Source: an uncultured Clostridia bacterium
GTDB taxonomy: Bacteria > Bacillota > Clostridia > Oscillospirales > CAG-272
Assembly (NCBI GenBank): GCA_947631765.1
Contig: CANRMP010000005.1
Location: forward strand, 1 to 64,000
Reading direction: 5' to 3'
Length of the DNA stretch: 64,000 bases
The notes under the pieces were generated by a model. The model was not told the DNA's origin, ran no database searches, and saw only the letters and a program-made list of their open reading frames with translations. Each line of letters begins with the position of its first letter. Within the stretch, counting starts at the first letter, position 1. The translations under genes and the position numbers were made by a program. Positions 15,041-24,296 of the stretch are shown here, in pieces.

Positions 15041-16531
15041 TTACTCCCCCAACGGCTTCATTGTGGGAAAGAGCAAAACGTCCCTTATTGACGCGCTGTC
15101 GGTGAGGAGCATTACAAGGCGGTCGATACCGAAACCGAGTCCGCCTGTGGGGGCAAGACCGTATTCAAGGGCTGTGACGTAGTCATAATCAACCTGCGCT
15201 GTGGTGTTCGGATCCTCGGATTTTTTAATGGCGACCTGTCTTTCGAAGCGTTCCTTTTGGTCGATAGGGTCGTTGAGCTCGGAGAAGGCGTTGCCGAATT
15301 CCGTGGCGTTTATAAAATACTCAAAACGCTCGGTGAACATCGGCATATCGGTTTTTTTCTTTGCAAGCGGGCTGTTTTCAACCGGATAATCGTAAATAAT
15401 AGTCGGCTGAATAAGGTTCTCTTCAACGTATGCGTCAAAAAGCTCCGCCAATACGGTACCCTTTGTGGCGTTTGCGGGAACCTCGACGTTTTTCTTTGCG
15501 GCGCATTCTCTTGCATCCTCGTCGCTTGCCCAGTCAAAATAGTCGACTCCGGCATACTTTTTCACCGCTTCTGTCATGGTGAGTCTTTCCCAGTGACCCA
15601 TGTCAATGGTTTTGCCCTGATAGCTTATAACGGTACTGCCGCAAATCTTCTCTGCAAGCATTGTATTAAGCTCTATAACAAGCTCCATCATGCCCTTATA
15701 GTCGGTATACGCCTGATAAAGCTCTATGGACGTAAACTCGGGATTGTGCTTTGTATCCATTCCCTCGTTTCTGAAAATTCTGCCCACCTCGTAAACCTTA
15801 TCAAAGCCGCCTACAATAAGCCTCTTTAAATAAAGCTCGGTCTCGATTCTGAGATACATATCCATGTCAAGCGTGTTGTGGTGAGTTACGAAGGGACGGG
15901 CTGTCGCTCCTATCTCAAACGGGGTAAGTATGGGAGTGTCGACCTCAACAAAGCCCTTGCTGTCAAGGTAATTTCTTATTTCCTTTAAAATGAGAGAACG
16001 CTTTATAAAGGTATCCTTGACCTCGGGATTTACTATAAGGTCAACGTACCTTTGTCTGTATCTCATGTCGGTATTGGTGAGCCCGTGGAACTTTTCGGGA
16101 AGCGGAAGAAGCGACTTTGCAAGCAGTACTATGCTTGAAGCGTGTATTGATATTTCCCCTGTCTGAGTCTTGAACACTCTGCCTTCGACCCCGATTATAT
16201 CTCCGACGTCCCACTTTTTAAAGCCGCTGTTGTATACATCCTCTCCGACCTCATCACGCTTTACATAAATTTGTATTTCGCCCTGAGAGTCAGCCACATG
16301 CGCAAAGGACGCCTTGCCCATGATTCTGCGGCTCATCATTCTTCCGGCAATTCTCACAATTCTTTCGCACTCTTCACTGTAGCTTTCCTTAATCTCGCTA
16401 CTAAGGGCGTTGACGTCGTATTTTGTGATAACAAACGGGTCGTTTCCCGACTGCTTTAAAAGGTCAAGCTTTTCCCTTCTGACCTGAAGCTCGCTTCCCG
16501 CGCCGCTTTGCATATTGTTTTCTTCTGCCAT
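15041..16531 (-). CDS. lysS: Lysyl-tRNA synthetase, class II
   Basis: A 496-residue class II LysRS of normal length. The N-terminal OB-fold anticodon-binding domain spans about residues 55-145 (RIAGRMMSRRIMGKASFAHV). The catalytic core shows motif 2 FRNEGMDTKHNPEFT near residue 255 and motif 3 GLGFGIDRLVMLL near residue 470, ending RDVLLFPTMKPLGE. It charges tRNA-Lys with lysine using ATP in the cytosol. It lies 41 bp downstream of greA in the same orientation, a common pairing, so the two are probably co-transcribed. The mobile element begins just past its stop codon and does not disturb the reading frame. Confidence 0.97.
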   Translation of the reverse strand: MAEENNMQSGAGSELQVRREKLDLLKQSGNDPFVITKYDVNALSSEIKESYSEECERIVRIAGRMMSRRIMGKASFAHVADSQGEIQIYVKRDEVGEDVYNSGFKKWDVGDIIGVEGRVFKTQTGEISIHASSIVLLAKSLLPLPEKFHGLTNTDMRYRQRYVDLIVNPEVKDTFIKRSLILKEIRNYLDSKGFVEVDTPILTPFEIGATARPFVTHHNTLDMDMYLRIETELYLKRLIVGGFDKVYEVGRIFRNEGMDTKHNPEFTSIELYQAYTDYKGMMELVIELNTMLAEKICGSTVISYQGKTIDMGHWERLTMTEAVKKYAGVDYFDWASDEDARECAAKKNVEVPANATKGTVLAELFDAYVEENLIQPTIIYDYPVENSPLAKKKTDMPMFTERFEYFINATEFGNAFSELNDPIDQKERFERQVAIKKSEDPNTTAQVDYDYVTALEYGLAPTGGLGFGIDRLVMLLTDSASIRDVLLFPTMKPLGE

Positions 16532-16572
16532 TATTTTAATTATTCCTTACTTATACTTAATCTTATTATATC

Positions 16573-17043
16573 TTACTTTGAAATTTCGAGAATTTTGATT
16601 TCACTGCTTCCGGCGGGAGCCTCAACAATAACCGTTTCGCCCGCTTTGTGACCTATTAGCGCCTTGCCTATAGGTGAGAAATCGGATATTTTATTTTGAA
16701 GGGGCGAAGCCTCTGTTGAACCGACTATCAGATATTCGACCGTTTCGTCGAATCTTGAGTTGTAGACCTTGACCTTACAGCCGACTCCGACGGTATCTGT
16801 ATTGATCTGCTCATCGGATACAACCACTATGTTTTTGAGCATTTCCTCAAGCTCGGAAATTCTCGCTTCAACCTTCGCCTGTTCTGTCTTTGCCTCGTCG
16901 TATTCACTGTTTTCCGAAAGGTCGCCAAAGCCGAGCGCCACTCTTATAGCCTCGGTTATTTCTTTTCTTCTGACGTTCTTTAAAAAATCATATTCCTGTT
17001 CAAGCTTTTTCTTACCTTCATTGGTAACTGTTATCTGTGTCAT
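16573..17043 (-). CDS. greA: Transcription elongation factor GreA
   Basis: A 156-residue GreA. The N-terminal coiled-coil hairpin (residues 1-75) contains the tip acidic pair in FGDLSENSEYDEAKTEQ, which reaches the RNA polymerase active site to stimulate cleavage of backtracked RNA. The C-terminal FKBP-like domain runs from VGVGCKVKV to EIKILEISK. The second of two close ATG codons is chosen, as AAGGAG lies 7 bases before it but touches the first. The order S41 peptidase-greA-lysS is continuous with gaps of about 40 bp. Confidence 0.96.
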   Translation of the reverse strand: MTQITVTNEGKKKLEQEYDFLKNVRRKEITEAIRVALGFGDLSENSEYDEAKTEQAKVEARISELEEMLKNIVVVSDEQINTDTVGVGCKVKVYNSRFDETVEYLIVGSTEASPLQNKISDFSPIGKALIGHKAGETVIVEAPAGSSEIKILEISK

Positions 17044-17086
17044 GTGCATTCTCCTTAAATGTTAAATGTAGTTTTGTAAAAATATA

Positions 17087-18478
17087 TCATGATGCGTCTC
17101 TGAGTATACTTAGAGCGCTTTGCAGCTGATTGTCATCCTCATCCTTGATTTTAAAAAGGTTTACAGACGCAAATTCTTCATCCATTTCGACGACTGTATG
17201 AGGCGTTATTCCTATTTTATCGTAGTTGTCCGAGAGCGCCGACGAGTACCACTTTATTGTGAGCTTCAGCATTCCTCCGTTAGGAAGATCAAAAAAGCTT
17301 TGAACCACGCCTTTGCCGTAGGTTTGCGTTCCGACAATTGTCGCCTTCTCATAGTCGCGCATGTTTATTGTGAAAAGCTCGGCGGCACTGGCGGTGTCAT
17401 GGTTTACAAGCACTGCCATGGGACAATCCATTGTATGCTCGTTGTCGCAGTATTTATAACTTTCGTTTCCGTATTTGTCAACCTGCTTTATCAGCTTTTC
17501 ATCCTTGGGAAATATATACGACAGCACGCCGAGCACTCCGTCAAGAAGCCCGCCCGGGTTGTCCCGAAGGTCAAATACGAATTGTGTTGCGCCCTGACCC
17601 TCAAGTTCTTCGACAGCTTTTGTAAACTGCTCTGGCGTTTCGGCGGTAAACTCGGTAATTTTCACAATTCCCGTGATATTATCATCCGCCATGTGAGAAA
17701 ATACCGTGTTTATTACGACGTTTTCTCGCTTCATTTGGTACTCGAAGGTTTCGTTTCCCCTCCGAACTGTTATTTTGACCTCGCTTCCGACCTCACCCTG
17801 TATTCCGGAGGTGATCTCGTCATAGGTCATCTCGCTTACAAGCCTGTCGTCCACTTTTATAATGTAATCGCCCGACTCAATACCGGCTTTTTCTGCGGGA
17901 GAGCCGTCCATGGAATAAAGCACCTCCAAGGTCTTGTCTTCCTCGCTGTAGGTAATCATCACGCCGATACCCACTGTCTCTCCTGCGAAAAAGTTCATAA
18001 GATCGTCCATTTCGGAGGGCGAATAGTACTGCCCGTAGGTATCGCCGGTCCACGCGACATACATGCTTGCTATAACGTCGGTGAGCGTTTCGCTGTCCCA
18101 GCCGTTAAAATAGTTCATGTCAAAATAAAGGTACTGTCCGTCCTCAACCTTGCCAAGCTCGCCGATGTAATATTTTTCGTAAATATTCTTAATGGCCTCA
18201 AGCACCGCCGTGTCGTATATCACATCCGACTGATTGTCAATCACAGCCCTGTCTTTTTCGTAGCTGTATTTGACATACATCACCGAATAGGTGGACATGA
18301 AGGTTATAAGGCAGGCTAAAATCAGGGCAATGACAACTTGAATAAGGGTGAATTTATGCGTTCTGCGCGGCTTTTTGCCTGTGGGCTTTGTATCGGTGCC
18401 GTTTTCCCTGTCAGAGTCAAAAGGCGCGTCGATTTGTGGATTATTATTATTGTTGTTGTTATCTGGAATTCCGGTCAT
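17087..18478 (-). CDS. S41-family carboxy-terminal processing peptidase
   Basis: A 463-residue membrane-anchored protease of the CtpA/CtpB class. After an Asn-rich N terminus (PDNNNNNNNPQ) and a basic stretch comes one transmembrane helix (LIQVVIALILACLITFM), so the body is extracytoplasmic. A PDZ domain lies at about residues 165-260 (AEKAGIESGDYIIKVDDR). The catalytic domain follows: DLRDNPGGLLDG, then NHDTASAAELFT with the Ser nucleophile, and TYGKGVVQ with the general-base Lys. Such enzymes trim envelope or sporulation proteins; CtpB of Bacillus acts in SpoIVFB signalling. The ATG at 18478 has AAAGG nine bases upstream and is preferred over a TTG 30 bases earlier. It lies directly behind the FtsEX/M23 cluster. 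Confidence 0.93.
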   Translation of the reverse strand: MTGIPDNNNNNNNPQIDAPFDSDRENGTDTKPTGKKPRRTHKFTLIQVVIALILACLITFMSTYSVMYVKYSYEKDRAVIDNQSDVIYDTAVLEAIKNIYEKYYIGELGKVEDGQYLYFDMNYFNGWDSETLTDVIASMYVAWTGDTYGQYYSPSEMDDLMNFFAGETVGIGVMITYSEEDKTLEVLYSMDGSPAEKAGIESGDYIIKVDDRLVSEMTYDEITSGIQGEVGSEVKITVRRGNETFEYQMKRENVVINTVFSHMADDNITGIVKITEFTAETPEQFTKAVEELEGQGATQFVFDLRDNPGGLLDGVLGVLSYIFPKDEKLIKQVDKYGNESYKYCDNEHTMDCPMAVLVNHDTASAAELFTINMRDYEKATIVGTQTYGKGVVQSFFDLPNGGMLKLTIKWYSSALSDNYDKIGITPHTVVEMDEEFASVNLFKIKDEDDNQLQSALSILRDAS

Positions 18479-18531
18479 ATAAATTTGCCTTTCTATGAGT
18501 GTTTGCAAATCGGTGCTTATTTACTCAAAAG

Positions 18532-19986
18532 TCAGCTTTTTTTACTTCCGGGCATCGTTACGTACAGCGAAGGGTCAACAACCTTGTTATTGATTCTCAC
18601 CTCAAAATGAAGATGATTTCCCGTAGCGTTTCCGGTAGAGCCTACAAGCGCAATATTCTCGCCCTGGAGCACATATTCTCCTTTTTTGGCAATAAGCTTT
18701 CTGCAATGGGCGTAAAGGGTTGTGGAGTCGTCATCATGCAGCAGTACGATATAATATCCGTATGTATCGCTGTATCCGGCGGTGATAACGTTGCCCGACC
18801 TTGAAGCGTAAATCTCGACTCCCGAATTCACGCCGATGTCATACCCTTTGTGGTTGTTTGTTACCTTGTCGCCCTTTGAATTGGTATATGTTCTCCAGCC
18901 GAAATCGCTGGTTATATACGCTTTTGAATAGTATTTCATCGGGAGAGGCCAGATATATTGCTCGCCGTCAGAGAAGTACTCACTGCCCTTTGCAATCGAC
19001 CCGTTCTCCATTTTTTCCATGATACCCGGCATGACAAACGCACGCTTGTATTCTTCTGTGAGCTTGTATTCGGTCTGTTCTTCTTTTTCGAGCTGCTCGT
19101 AATAATCCTTGACCGCTTCTTCGATTCTCTGATTGATTATCGCCTGATTTTGCTCGGTAATTTCAAGCAGCAGTATGTACTCGTCTATATTGCTTTCCTG
19201 AAGATTAAGTATTTCAAGGCTTTCGGCAACCTTTGCCTCAAGAGCGGCTCTGCCCTCTTCAAGCTCATTTACCACGCTTTGCTGTTCGTCAAGATATTTC
19301 TGCATCTCCTGCCTTTCGACAAGGTGCTGATTTTCGATTTTTTCAAGCTCCTCCATAACCTCTGTGTCGTACTTTAAAATATCCTTCATACGCTCTATTG
19401 AGGTGAGCATTTCGATAAACGAATCGGCGCTCAGGAGTATTTCTATTGAGCTTGGCATACCCTCTTCGTACGATTGGCGCAGTCTTTCGACAAAAGTATC
19501 GTATATTTCGTTAAACTGCCCGACGATAAGATCGATTTGAGCCTGCTTGTTACTTATAAGCAGATCGTATTGGTCAACTATCTGTTGAAAAATGTCAAGC
19601 TTAATCTCAATAAGCTGTATTTCCGCGTCCGCCTCGATTTTATCGGCAAGATACTTGCTCTCAATCTCCTCTTTGTTGGCAAGCGCCTCCTCAAGCTGGA
19701 GATAAAGATCGTTTTTAAGCTTATCCATATCGTCAAGAGACGCCTTTAAATCATCAATAGCTTTTTTTATTTCCTCCGCCGTTTCGTAATCGGAGGGATC
19801 ATAATCGGGAATATCGGTGTTGTTATTTTCCGGTTTTGTCTCGTTATTCTCTGCAAACTCCTCGGCAAAGCCCGAAAGAAAGCCCAAAGGAAGAATACAC
19901 ACGCTCACTGCAAGCAGCAAGGACAGGGCAAGAGTAATCTTTGACTTTATTTTATACCGCAGTGCGGTAATTTCGCTATTTTCCAT
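18532..19986 (-). CDS. Coiled-coil M23 (LytM) peptidoglycan peptidase
   Basis: A 484-residue secreted protein. The signal segment is ITLALSLLLAVSVCILPLGF (about residues 15-40), followed by an acidic linker and a long coiled coil of about 250 residues (KKAIDDLKASLDDMDKLKND through LEEGRAALEAKVAESLEILN). The C-terminal M23 domain keeps all zinc and catalytic residues: HKGYDIGV (HxxxD), YAHCRKL and HLHFEVRI (HxH), so it should be active, unlike EnvC-type pseudoenzymes. It is coupled to ftsX by an ATGA overlap; the start at 19986 was chosen for its AAGGGG site. It is expected to be the hydrolase gated by FtsEX, as with CwlO/PcsB in Firmicutes. Confidence 0.93.
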   Translation of the reverse strand: MENSEITALRYKIKSKITLALSLLLAVSVCILPLGFLSGFAEEFAENNETKPENNNTDIPDYDPSDYETAEEIKKAIDDLKASLDDMDKLKNDLYLQLEEALANKEEIESKYLADKIEADAEIQLIEIKLDIFQQIVDQYDLLISNKQAQIDLIVGQFNEIYDTFVERLRQSYEEGMPSSIEILLSADSFIEMLTSIERMKDILKYDTEVMEELEKIENQHLVERQEMQKYLDEQQSVVNELEEGRAALEAKVAESLEILNLQESNIDEYILLLEITEQNQAIINQRIEEAVKDYYEQLEKEEQTEYKLTEEYKRAFVMPGIMEKMENGSIAKGSEYFSDGEQYIWPLPMKYYSKAYITSDFGWRTYTNSKGDKVTNNHKGYDIGVNSGVEIYASRSGNVITAGYSDTYGYYIVLLHDDDSTTLYAHCRKLIAKKGEYVLQGENIALVGSTGNATGNHLHFEVRINNKVVDPSLYVTMPGSKKS

Positions 19987-20000
19987 ATTTTGCGCCCCTT

Positions 20001-20954
20001 TCATTCCTTTTCTTTAAGATACCTTGCAATTGATATCATGCTTCCGCTCACACCGGCAAAAAGCCCGATAAGCAGGAAGGAGAAAGCAAGCAGTAAAGCA
20101 AAGCTTCCGAATCCGACCACCGAGAAAATACGGTACTGCGAAGTAATAATTGCCGCCGCTCTGTCATATATCAGCCATTCGACCAAGAAGGCTAAAATTC
20201 CGGCGATAAGTCCCATAAATATTCCCTCAAATACGAAGGGAGTTATAATATACCCGTTTGTGGCGCCCACATACCGCATTACCGCAATTTCCTTCTGTCT
20301 TGTGAACACCGCAATTCTTATGGTATTGACAATTATGAACATACTCACGACAAAAAGAATCGCCATAAAGCCCAAAAGTACGTTTCGAACTCCGTCCCTC
20401 AGGTTTTCAAGCGTTTCGGCAATTTCGGTGTAAGAGGTCACCTTGTCTACCGGATACACCAAAGTCACAGATTCGGTGCCGTCCTCGGCGACAACCGTCC
20501 TTTCTATCGAAATCTGCCCGAGCTTGTATTCAAGGTCCTCGATAAGTGAGGCGTCCTTGTAGGTTATCATAAACGAAGCTCTGTAGGGATTGGCGCCGTC
20601 CTGAAGAGTGGCAAAAAGCGCGGGATAGTCCTTGAATTTTTCCTTTTCGGCTTCAAGCGCCATTTCCTTTGAGATATATTCCACGTCGTTTACAAGGTCG
20701 TCCATTGCAACTATCTGCTGTCTTACCTGCTCGATTTCCTCGCCGGTGCAATCCTCGTCCACAAAAGCCGCCACTTCGTTTAAAAGCGTCAGGTCGTCAA
20801 GATTGTAATTGATATTTAAATTGAGCGCATAAAACGTTCCAAGAACAAGCATACAGCTGACAAGCACTAAAATCGAAGCAAGGCTCATGACCCTGTTTCG
20901 CCACAGTCCTTTAAGACTCTGGGTTACGCTGTATGAAAAACTGAAATTATTCAT
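20001..20954 (-). CDS. ftsX: Cell-division ABC transporter permease FtsX
   Basis: A 317-residue membrane protein with one N-terminal transmembrane helix (MSLASILVLVSCMLVLGTFY), a long extracellular loop of about 130 residues, and three C-terminal helices (VLLGFMAILFVVSMFIIVNT, ITPFVFEGIFMGLIAGILAF and ALLLAFSFLLIGLFAGVSGS). That is the FtsX topology. Its outer loop contacts and activates a peptidoglycan hydrolase when FtsE hydrolyses ATP. The order ftsE-ftsX-M23 peptidase in this window matches that partnership. It follows ftsE by 48 bp and overlaps the hydrolase gene region. Confidence 0.95.
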   Translation of the reverse strand: MNNFSFSYSVTQSLKGLWRNRVMSLASILVLVSCMLVLGTFYALNLNINYNLDDLTLLNEVAAFVDEDCTGEEIEQVRQQIVAMDDLVNDVEYISKEMALEAEKEKFKDYPALFATLQDGANPYRASFMITYKDASLIEDLEYKLGQISIERTVVAEDGTESVTLVYPVDKVTSYTEIAETLENLRDGVRNVLLGFMAILFVVSMFIIVNTIRIAVFTRQKEIAVMRYVGATNGYIITPFVFEGIFMGLIAGILAFLVEWLIYDRAAAIITSQYRIFSVVGFGSFALLLAFSFLLIGLFAGVSGSMISIARYLKEKE

Positions 20955-21002
20955 TAATTGATCCGTGCCTTTTTCGGCTTCCTTTCTCCTTTGCGCCGGC
21001 TG

Positions 21003-21743
21003 TTATATTATCTTGCCGGACGCTTCCTCCTGCTCTGAGGTCTCAAACATGGTTCCCACCCTGTCATCAACTATTTTGCCTCGTTTTATGGTAACCACTC
21101 GCTGTTTAAAATAATCGACCAGCTCTTTTTCATGAGTGACAACTATAACGGTTTTTCCGAATTTCTGCTGTATATATATCAGAAGATTCATTATGTCATA
21201 GCTCATTACCGGATCGATATTTCCGGTGGGCTCATCGGCAATAATAATGCTTGAATCGTTGGCAAGCGCCCTTGCAAGCGCCACTCTCTGCTGTTCCCCT
21301 CCGGAAAGCTCATCCGGATAACAGCTTGCCTTGTCGGCAAGATTCACTCTTTTTAAAAGCGTTTGCACGTTTCTTTTGACCGTTCTTGGAGACTTGCCGA
21401 CAACTCTTAAAACAAAAGCGATATTTTCGTAAACCGTTTTGTCGGGAAAAAGTCTGAAATCCTGAAAGACCACTCCGAGCTTTCTTCTGTAATACGGTAT
21501 CTTTGAAGCGCTCAGATTGCCGAGATCGAAATATTCGGTCTTTTCGTTTGTTTTGGCTGTAACAGTTATCTGTCCGGAGGTCACTGTCTCCTCACGCAGC
21601 AGCAGCTTGGTGAGAGTAGACTTTCCGGCTCCCGATTCGCCTACTATGAAAACGAACTCCCCGTCATTTATCTTAAGGTTTACATTGTCAAGAGCAACGG
21701 TACCGTTCTGATATTTTTTTGTCACATTTTTAAACTCTATCAT
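21003..21743 (-). CDS. ftsE: Cell-division ATP-binding protein FtsE
   Basis: A 246-residue ABC ATPase. The Walker A motif is GESGAGKSTLTKLLL near residue 36, the Q-loop is VFQDFRLFPDKTVYENIAF, the signature is LSGGEQQRVALARAL, Walker B is SIIIADEPTGNID, and the switch His is in VVTHEKEL. It powers FtsX to control septal or lateral cell-wall hydrolysis. A C-terminal extension of about 20 residues (GTMFETSEQEEASGK) is a little longer than in E. coli. It is the first gene of the ftsE-ftsX-M23-S41 group and is separated from the regulator upstream by a terminator-like stem. Confidence 0.96.
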   Translation of the reverse strand: MIEFKNVTKKYQNGTVALDNVNLKINDGEFVFIVGESGAGKSTLTKLLLREETVTSGQITVTAKTNEKTEYFDLGNLSASKIPYYRRKLGVVFQDFRLFPDKTVYENIAFVLRVVGKSPRTVKRNVQTLLKRVNLADKASCYPDELSGGEQQRVALARALANDSSIIIADEPTGNIDPVMSYDIMNLLIYIQQKFGKTVIVVTHEKELVDYFKQRVVTIKRGKIVDDRVGTMFETSEQEEASGKII

Positions 21744-21794
21744 TTACCTTTTACCTTGATTCCTTTACCAGATTCGGCATATATAGCAGTCAAA

Positions 21795-21822
21795 GCTTGC
21801 GCGGACAAACTGCCGCGCAAGC
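21795..21822 (-). terminator. Stem-loop between CdaR-like regulator and ftsE
   Basis: A perfect 10-bp stem GCTTGCGCGG with CCGCGCAAGC around an 8-base loop lies behind the regulator stop. It is followed on the minus strand by TTTGACTGC, a weak T-tract. It separates the two transcription units. Confidence 0.6.
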
Positions 21823-21863
21823 CCGAAAGGCACCGTGACGTGCATAAAATTCAAAATAAAATA

Positions 21864-22949
21864 TCAATATTGGGCGGATTTTGACGCCAAATACTTCTTT
21901 ACCATCAGCGCAACCTTAAAGGTTACCGCATGTTCGAATTCACGAAGGTCAAGCCCTGTGAGCTTGCGTATCTTTTCAAGACGGTATACAAGGGTATTTC
22001 TGTGTACAAACAGCTTCCTTGACGTTTCGGAAACATTTAAGTTATTTTCAAAGAAGGACTGTATTGTGACAAGAGTGTCCCTGTCAATGGTTTCAAGCGG
22101 TCCCCTCTTGAAGACCTCCTGCAAGAACATTTCGCAAAGCGACCGGGGAAGCTGATAAATAAGTCTGCCTATTCCGAGATTGTCATAGGTGATGATGTCC
22201 TTGTCGGTGTCAAACACCTTGCCGACCTCAAGCGCAATTTGAGCCTCCTTGTAAGACTTTGAAAGGTCCTTCAGGTTGTCAACCGCGGTTCCTATTCCGA
22301 TAAGCACCTTTGAATAAAATTCGGTGGAAATGGTGTCCGCAATCGAGCGCGCCATCTTTTCTATTTCCTTCATGTCAAAATTAGGCTTGACTTCCTTGAC
22401 AAGCACCGTGTCATGCTCGCCAACGTTGATTATATAATCCTTGTTCTTTCCGGGGAACATATTGAGAAGCACGTCATAAGGCACAACGTCGTTCTTTTCG
22501 GTGAATTTGATAAGGAACACGATTCTGTAGACGTCGGCGGCAAAATGAAGCTCCTTTGACTTTATGTATATGTCGCTCGGGAGTATGTTGTCAAGGATTA
22601 TATTTTTGATAAAGGAGGACTTGTCGTGCTTTTCGTCGTAAAGCACCTTGATATTGCCGAGCGTTATGGAAAGCAGCAGAGCAAGATTCTCGGCAGCCTT
22701 GTCCTCTCCATCGACAAATACTATATAATCGCTCTTGGGCGATCCGCTCATGGCTTTGTAGGTGCAGCCTCCAAGCTTTATAAAGTCGGAGGTGTAAGAA
22801 ATCTCCTCCCTTATTCCCTGCCGAATCTCACCGATTTTCCCAAGCTCACTGCAGGAAATAACGACACCCGTTTCATCAATCACACCTATAGTGCGATCGA
22901 CCGCATCCTTCATTTGATATATTATTCCCTGAAACAATCTGTTAGACAT
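21864..22949 (-). CDS. CdaR/PucR-type transcriptional regulator
   Basis: A 361-residue regulator. The N-terminal half resembles a GAF-like sensory region (DRTIGVIDETGVVISCSE). The centre (residues 190-280) has a GGDEF-like remnant fold typical of this family (FYSKVLIGIGTAVDNLKDL, KSYKEAQIALEVG). The C terminus is the PucR helix-turn-helix: NLNVSETSRKLFVHRNTLVY then RLEKIRKLTGLDL. Family members respond to sugar diacids or purine intermediates; the ligand here is unknown. ATG 22949 follows GGAAGGTGACCCCC and is preferred over a GTG three codons up. It stands as a single gene between two terminators, so nothing in the context shows its target. Confidence 0.88.
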   Translation of the reverse strand: MSNRLFQGIIYQMKDAVDRTIGVIDETGVVISCSELGKIGEIRQGIREEISYTSDFIKLGGCTYKAMSGSPKSDYIVFVDGEDKAAENLALLLSITLGNIKVLYDEKHDKSSFIKNIILDNILPSDIYIKSKELHFAADVYRIVFLIKFTEKNDVVPYDVLLNMFPGKNKDYIINVGEHDTVLVKEVKPNFDMKEIEKMARSIADTISTEFYSKVLIGIGTAVDNLKDLSKSYKEAQIALEVGKVFDTDKDIITYDNLGIGRLIYQLPRSLCEMFLQEVFKRGPLETIDRDTLVTIQSFFENNLNVSETSRKLFVHRNTLVYRLEKIRKLTGLDLREFEHAVTFKVALMVKKYLASKSAQY

Positions 22950-23056
22950 GGGGGTCACCTTCCTTATTTATCCGCGTCTGTGCGCAGTAATATTTATTTT
23001 ACAATATTATTTGTTGAATTTCAATAGTTTTTTATGTCATTTTTATGTCATTTGTT

Positions 23057-23078
23057 CAAAAAACCGATAACTTTCGGT
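23057..23078 (-). terminator. Terminator of rsmE
   Basis: On the minus strand ACCGA pairs with TCGGT over a 6-base loop and is followed by TTTTTTG, about 60 bp behind the rsmE stop. Confidence 0.6.
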
Positions 23079-23136
23079 CATCATGCTCAAAACGCAAGAT
23101 AAGCCTTGAAATTTGCTTTAAAAAATCGCTTTAAAT

Positions 23137-23925
23137 TTAAAGCTCGTATGTAAATCCTATGTCCGAAAGCACGCATAGCGAGGCTGTCTCGGTTCTGAGT
23201 ATTCGCTTGCCCAGCCCGCAAAGAGGAATGTTATTTTCACGCATATAAGCCGCCTCGTTAAAGGATATACCGCCTTCGGGACCTATAAAAAAGCTGAGGC
23301 TTTCGGGACACCTTGCCGGCAGAATGTCTTTTAGAGTAAGGCTCACGTCCCCTTCATAGCAGGCAAAATAAAGTGCGTCCCTTTTCATACAGTCTATTGC
23401 CGCCTCAAAGCCCATGGGCGCTGCAACCTCGCATATAATCCCTCTCCCGCACTGTCCCGAGGCTTCTTTTGCAATCTTTTGCCATCTTGATATTTTTTTG
23501 TCCGCATTGGAGCTGTCAATTTTGGCAATACAGCGTTCGCTTTGAACCGGAACTATTCGGCATGCCCCGAGCTCGACCGCCTTTTGTATAATGTAGTCCA
23601 TTTTATCGCTTTTGGGAAGCGCCTGATAAAGCGTAACAAAGCAGGGGAGCTCGCTTTGTGAGCGACTGACGGAAACTATTCTTACCGTCACGCTCTCATC
23701 ACAAATTTCTTCAATAATACCGCCATATTCCTTCATGCGCATATCGCAAAGCACAATCTGCTCTCCGACCTTCATGCGCAGTGATTTTGAAATATGTCGC
23801 GCGTCCTCACCTGTTATCACCACGCGCCGGAAGCTGCTGTTCGGTGAGTCAGAGGCGCAATTATTGCCGATATTTGCGGCGTTCACTCCGTCAAAGCAGG
23901 ACGAAGGCAGAAAAAATCTCGGCAT
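23137..23925 (-). CDS. rsmE: 16S rRNA m3U1498 methyltransferase RsmE
   Basis: A 262-residue SPOUT methyltransferase. The start MPRFFLPSS at 23925 is set by AAAGGAGAGTTCCTTT. The N-terminal PUA-like domain (GEDARHISKSLRMKVGEQI) is followed by the SPOUT core: LPKSDKMDYIIQKAVELGA, FFIGPEGGISFNEAAYM and LGKRILRTETAS, which form the AdoMet knot. It methylates U1498 of 16S rRNA on assembled small subunits. A short insertion after the start (SFDGVNAANIG-like region, about 15 residues) is a mild extension compared with family members. It appears to be a single-gene transcript. Confidence 0.95.
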   Translation of the reverse strand: MPRFFLPSSCFDGVNAANIGNNCASDSPNSSFRRVVITGEDARHISKSLRMKVGEQIVLCDMRMKEYGGIIEEICDESVTVRIVSVSRSQSELPCFVTLYQALPKSDKMDYIIQKAVELGACRIVPVQSERCIAKIDSSNADKKISRWQKIAKEASGQCGRGIICEVAAPMGFEAAIDCMKRDALYFACYEGDVSLTLKDILPARCPESLSFFIGPEGGISFNEAAYMRENNIPLCGLGKRILRTETASLCVLSDIGFTYEL

Positions 23926-24296
23926 AAAGGAACTCTCCTTTCTCGGTGCGCCTTTTTTTCGGTATAAGAAATGCTTGTATTGAGAAACTTTGCCGTAATT
24001 TATGGTGAAGTTGACAAACAAACTGTTCAAAAGTCACCAATCCTTGTGTTTTTATTATACATATTGCACAAAGCTTTGTCAATACATTTTAGCGAATTAC
24101 ATAAAATTTTCACATTTGTAATAAGTCAAAAATTGCGACAGTCCAAAAAGGTGCCGCAAAGGGAGGCTTTTTGTTGTATACTATCGCTTCGTTCTTGGTA
24201 TAAAAGCAGTACCTGCGGGCAGGTATAAGAAATCTTATACCTGCCCGCAGGAAAAAATCAAAGAATAAAACGACAATTTTCAGTCGATATCGGCGC
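23926..24296. other. Intergenic region between rsmE and lipoprotein gene
   Basis: About 370 bp with no convincing gene. It is AT-rich around 24030-24140 and contains one outstanding feature, the 18-bp-arm perfect palindrome at 24212-24251. Confidence 0.5.
24212..24251 (-). terminator. Perfect 18-bp-arm hairpin after lipoprotein gene
   Basis: Arms CCTGCGGGCAGGTATAAG and CTTATACCTGCCCGCAGG match perfectly around a 4-base loop. It lies 45 bp behind the lipoprotein stop. On the minus strand the stem is followed only by TACTGCTTTTAT, so it may terminate weakly or protect the 3' end. Confidence 0.55.
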
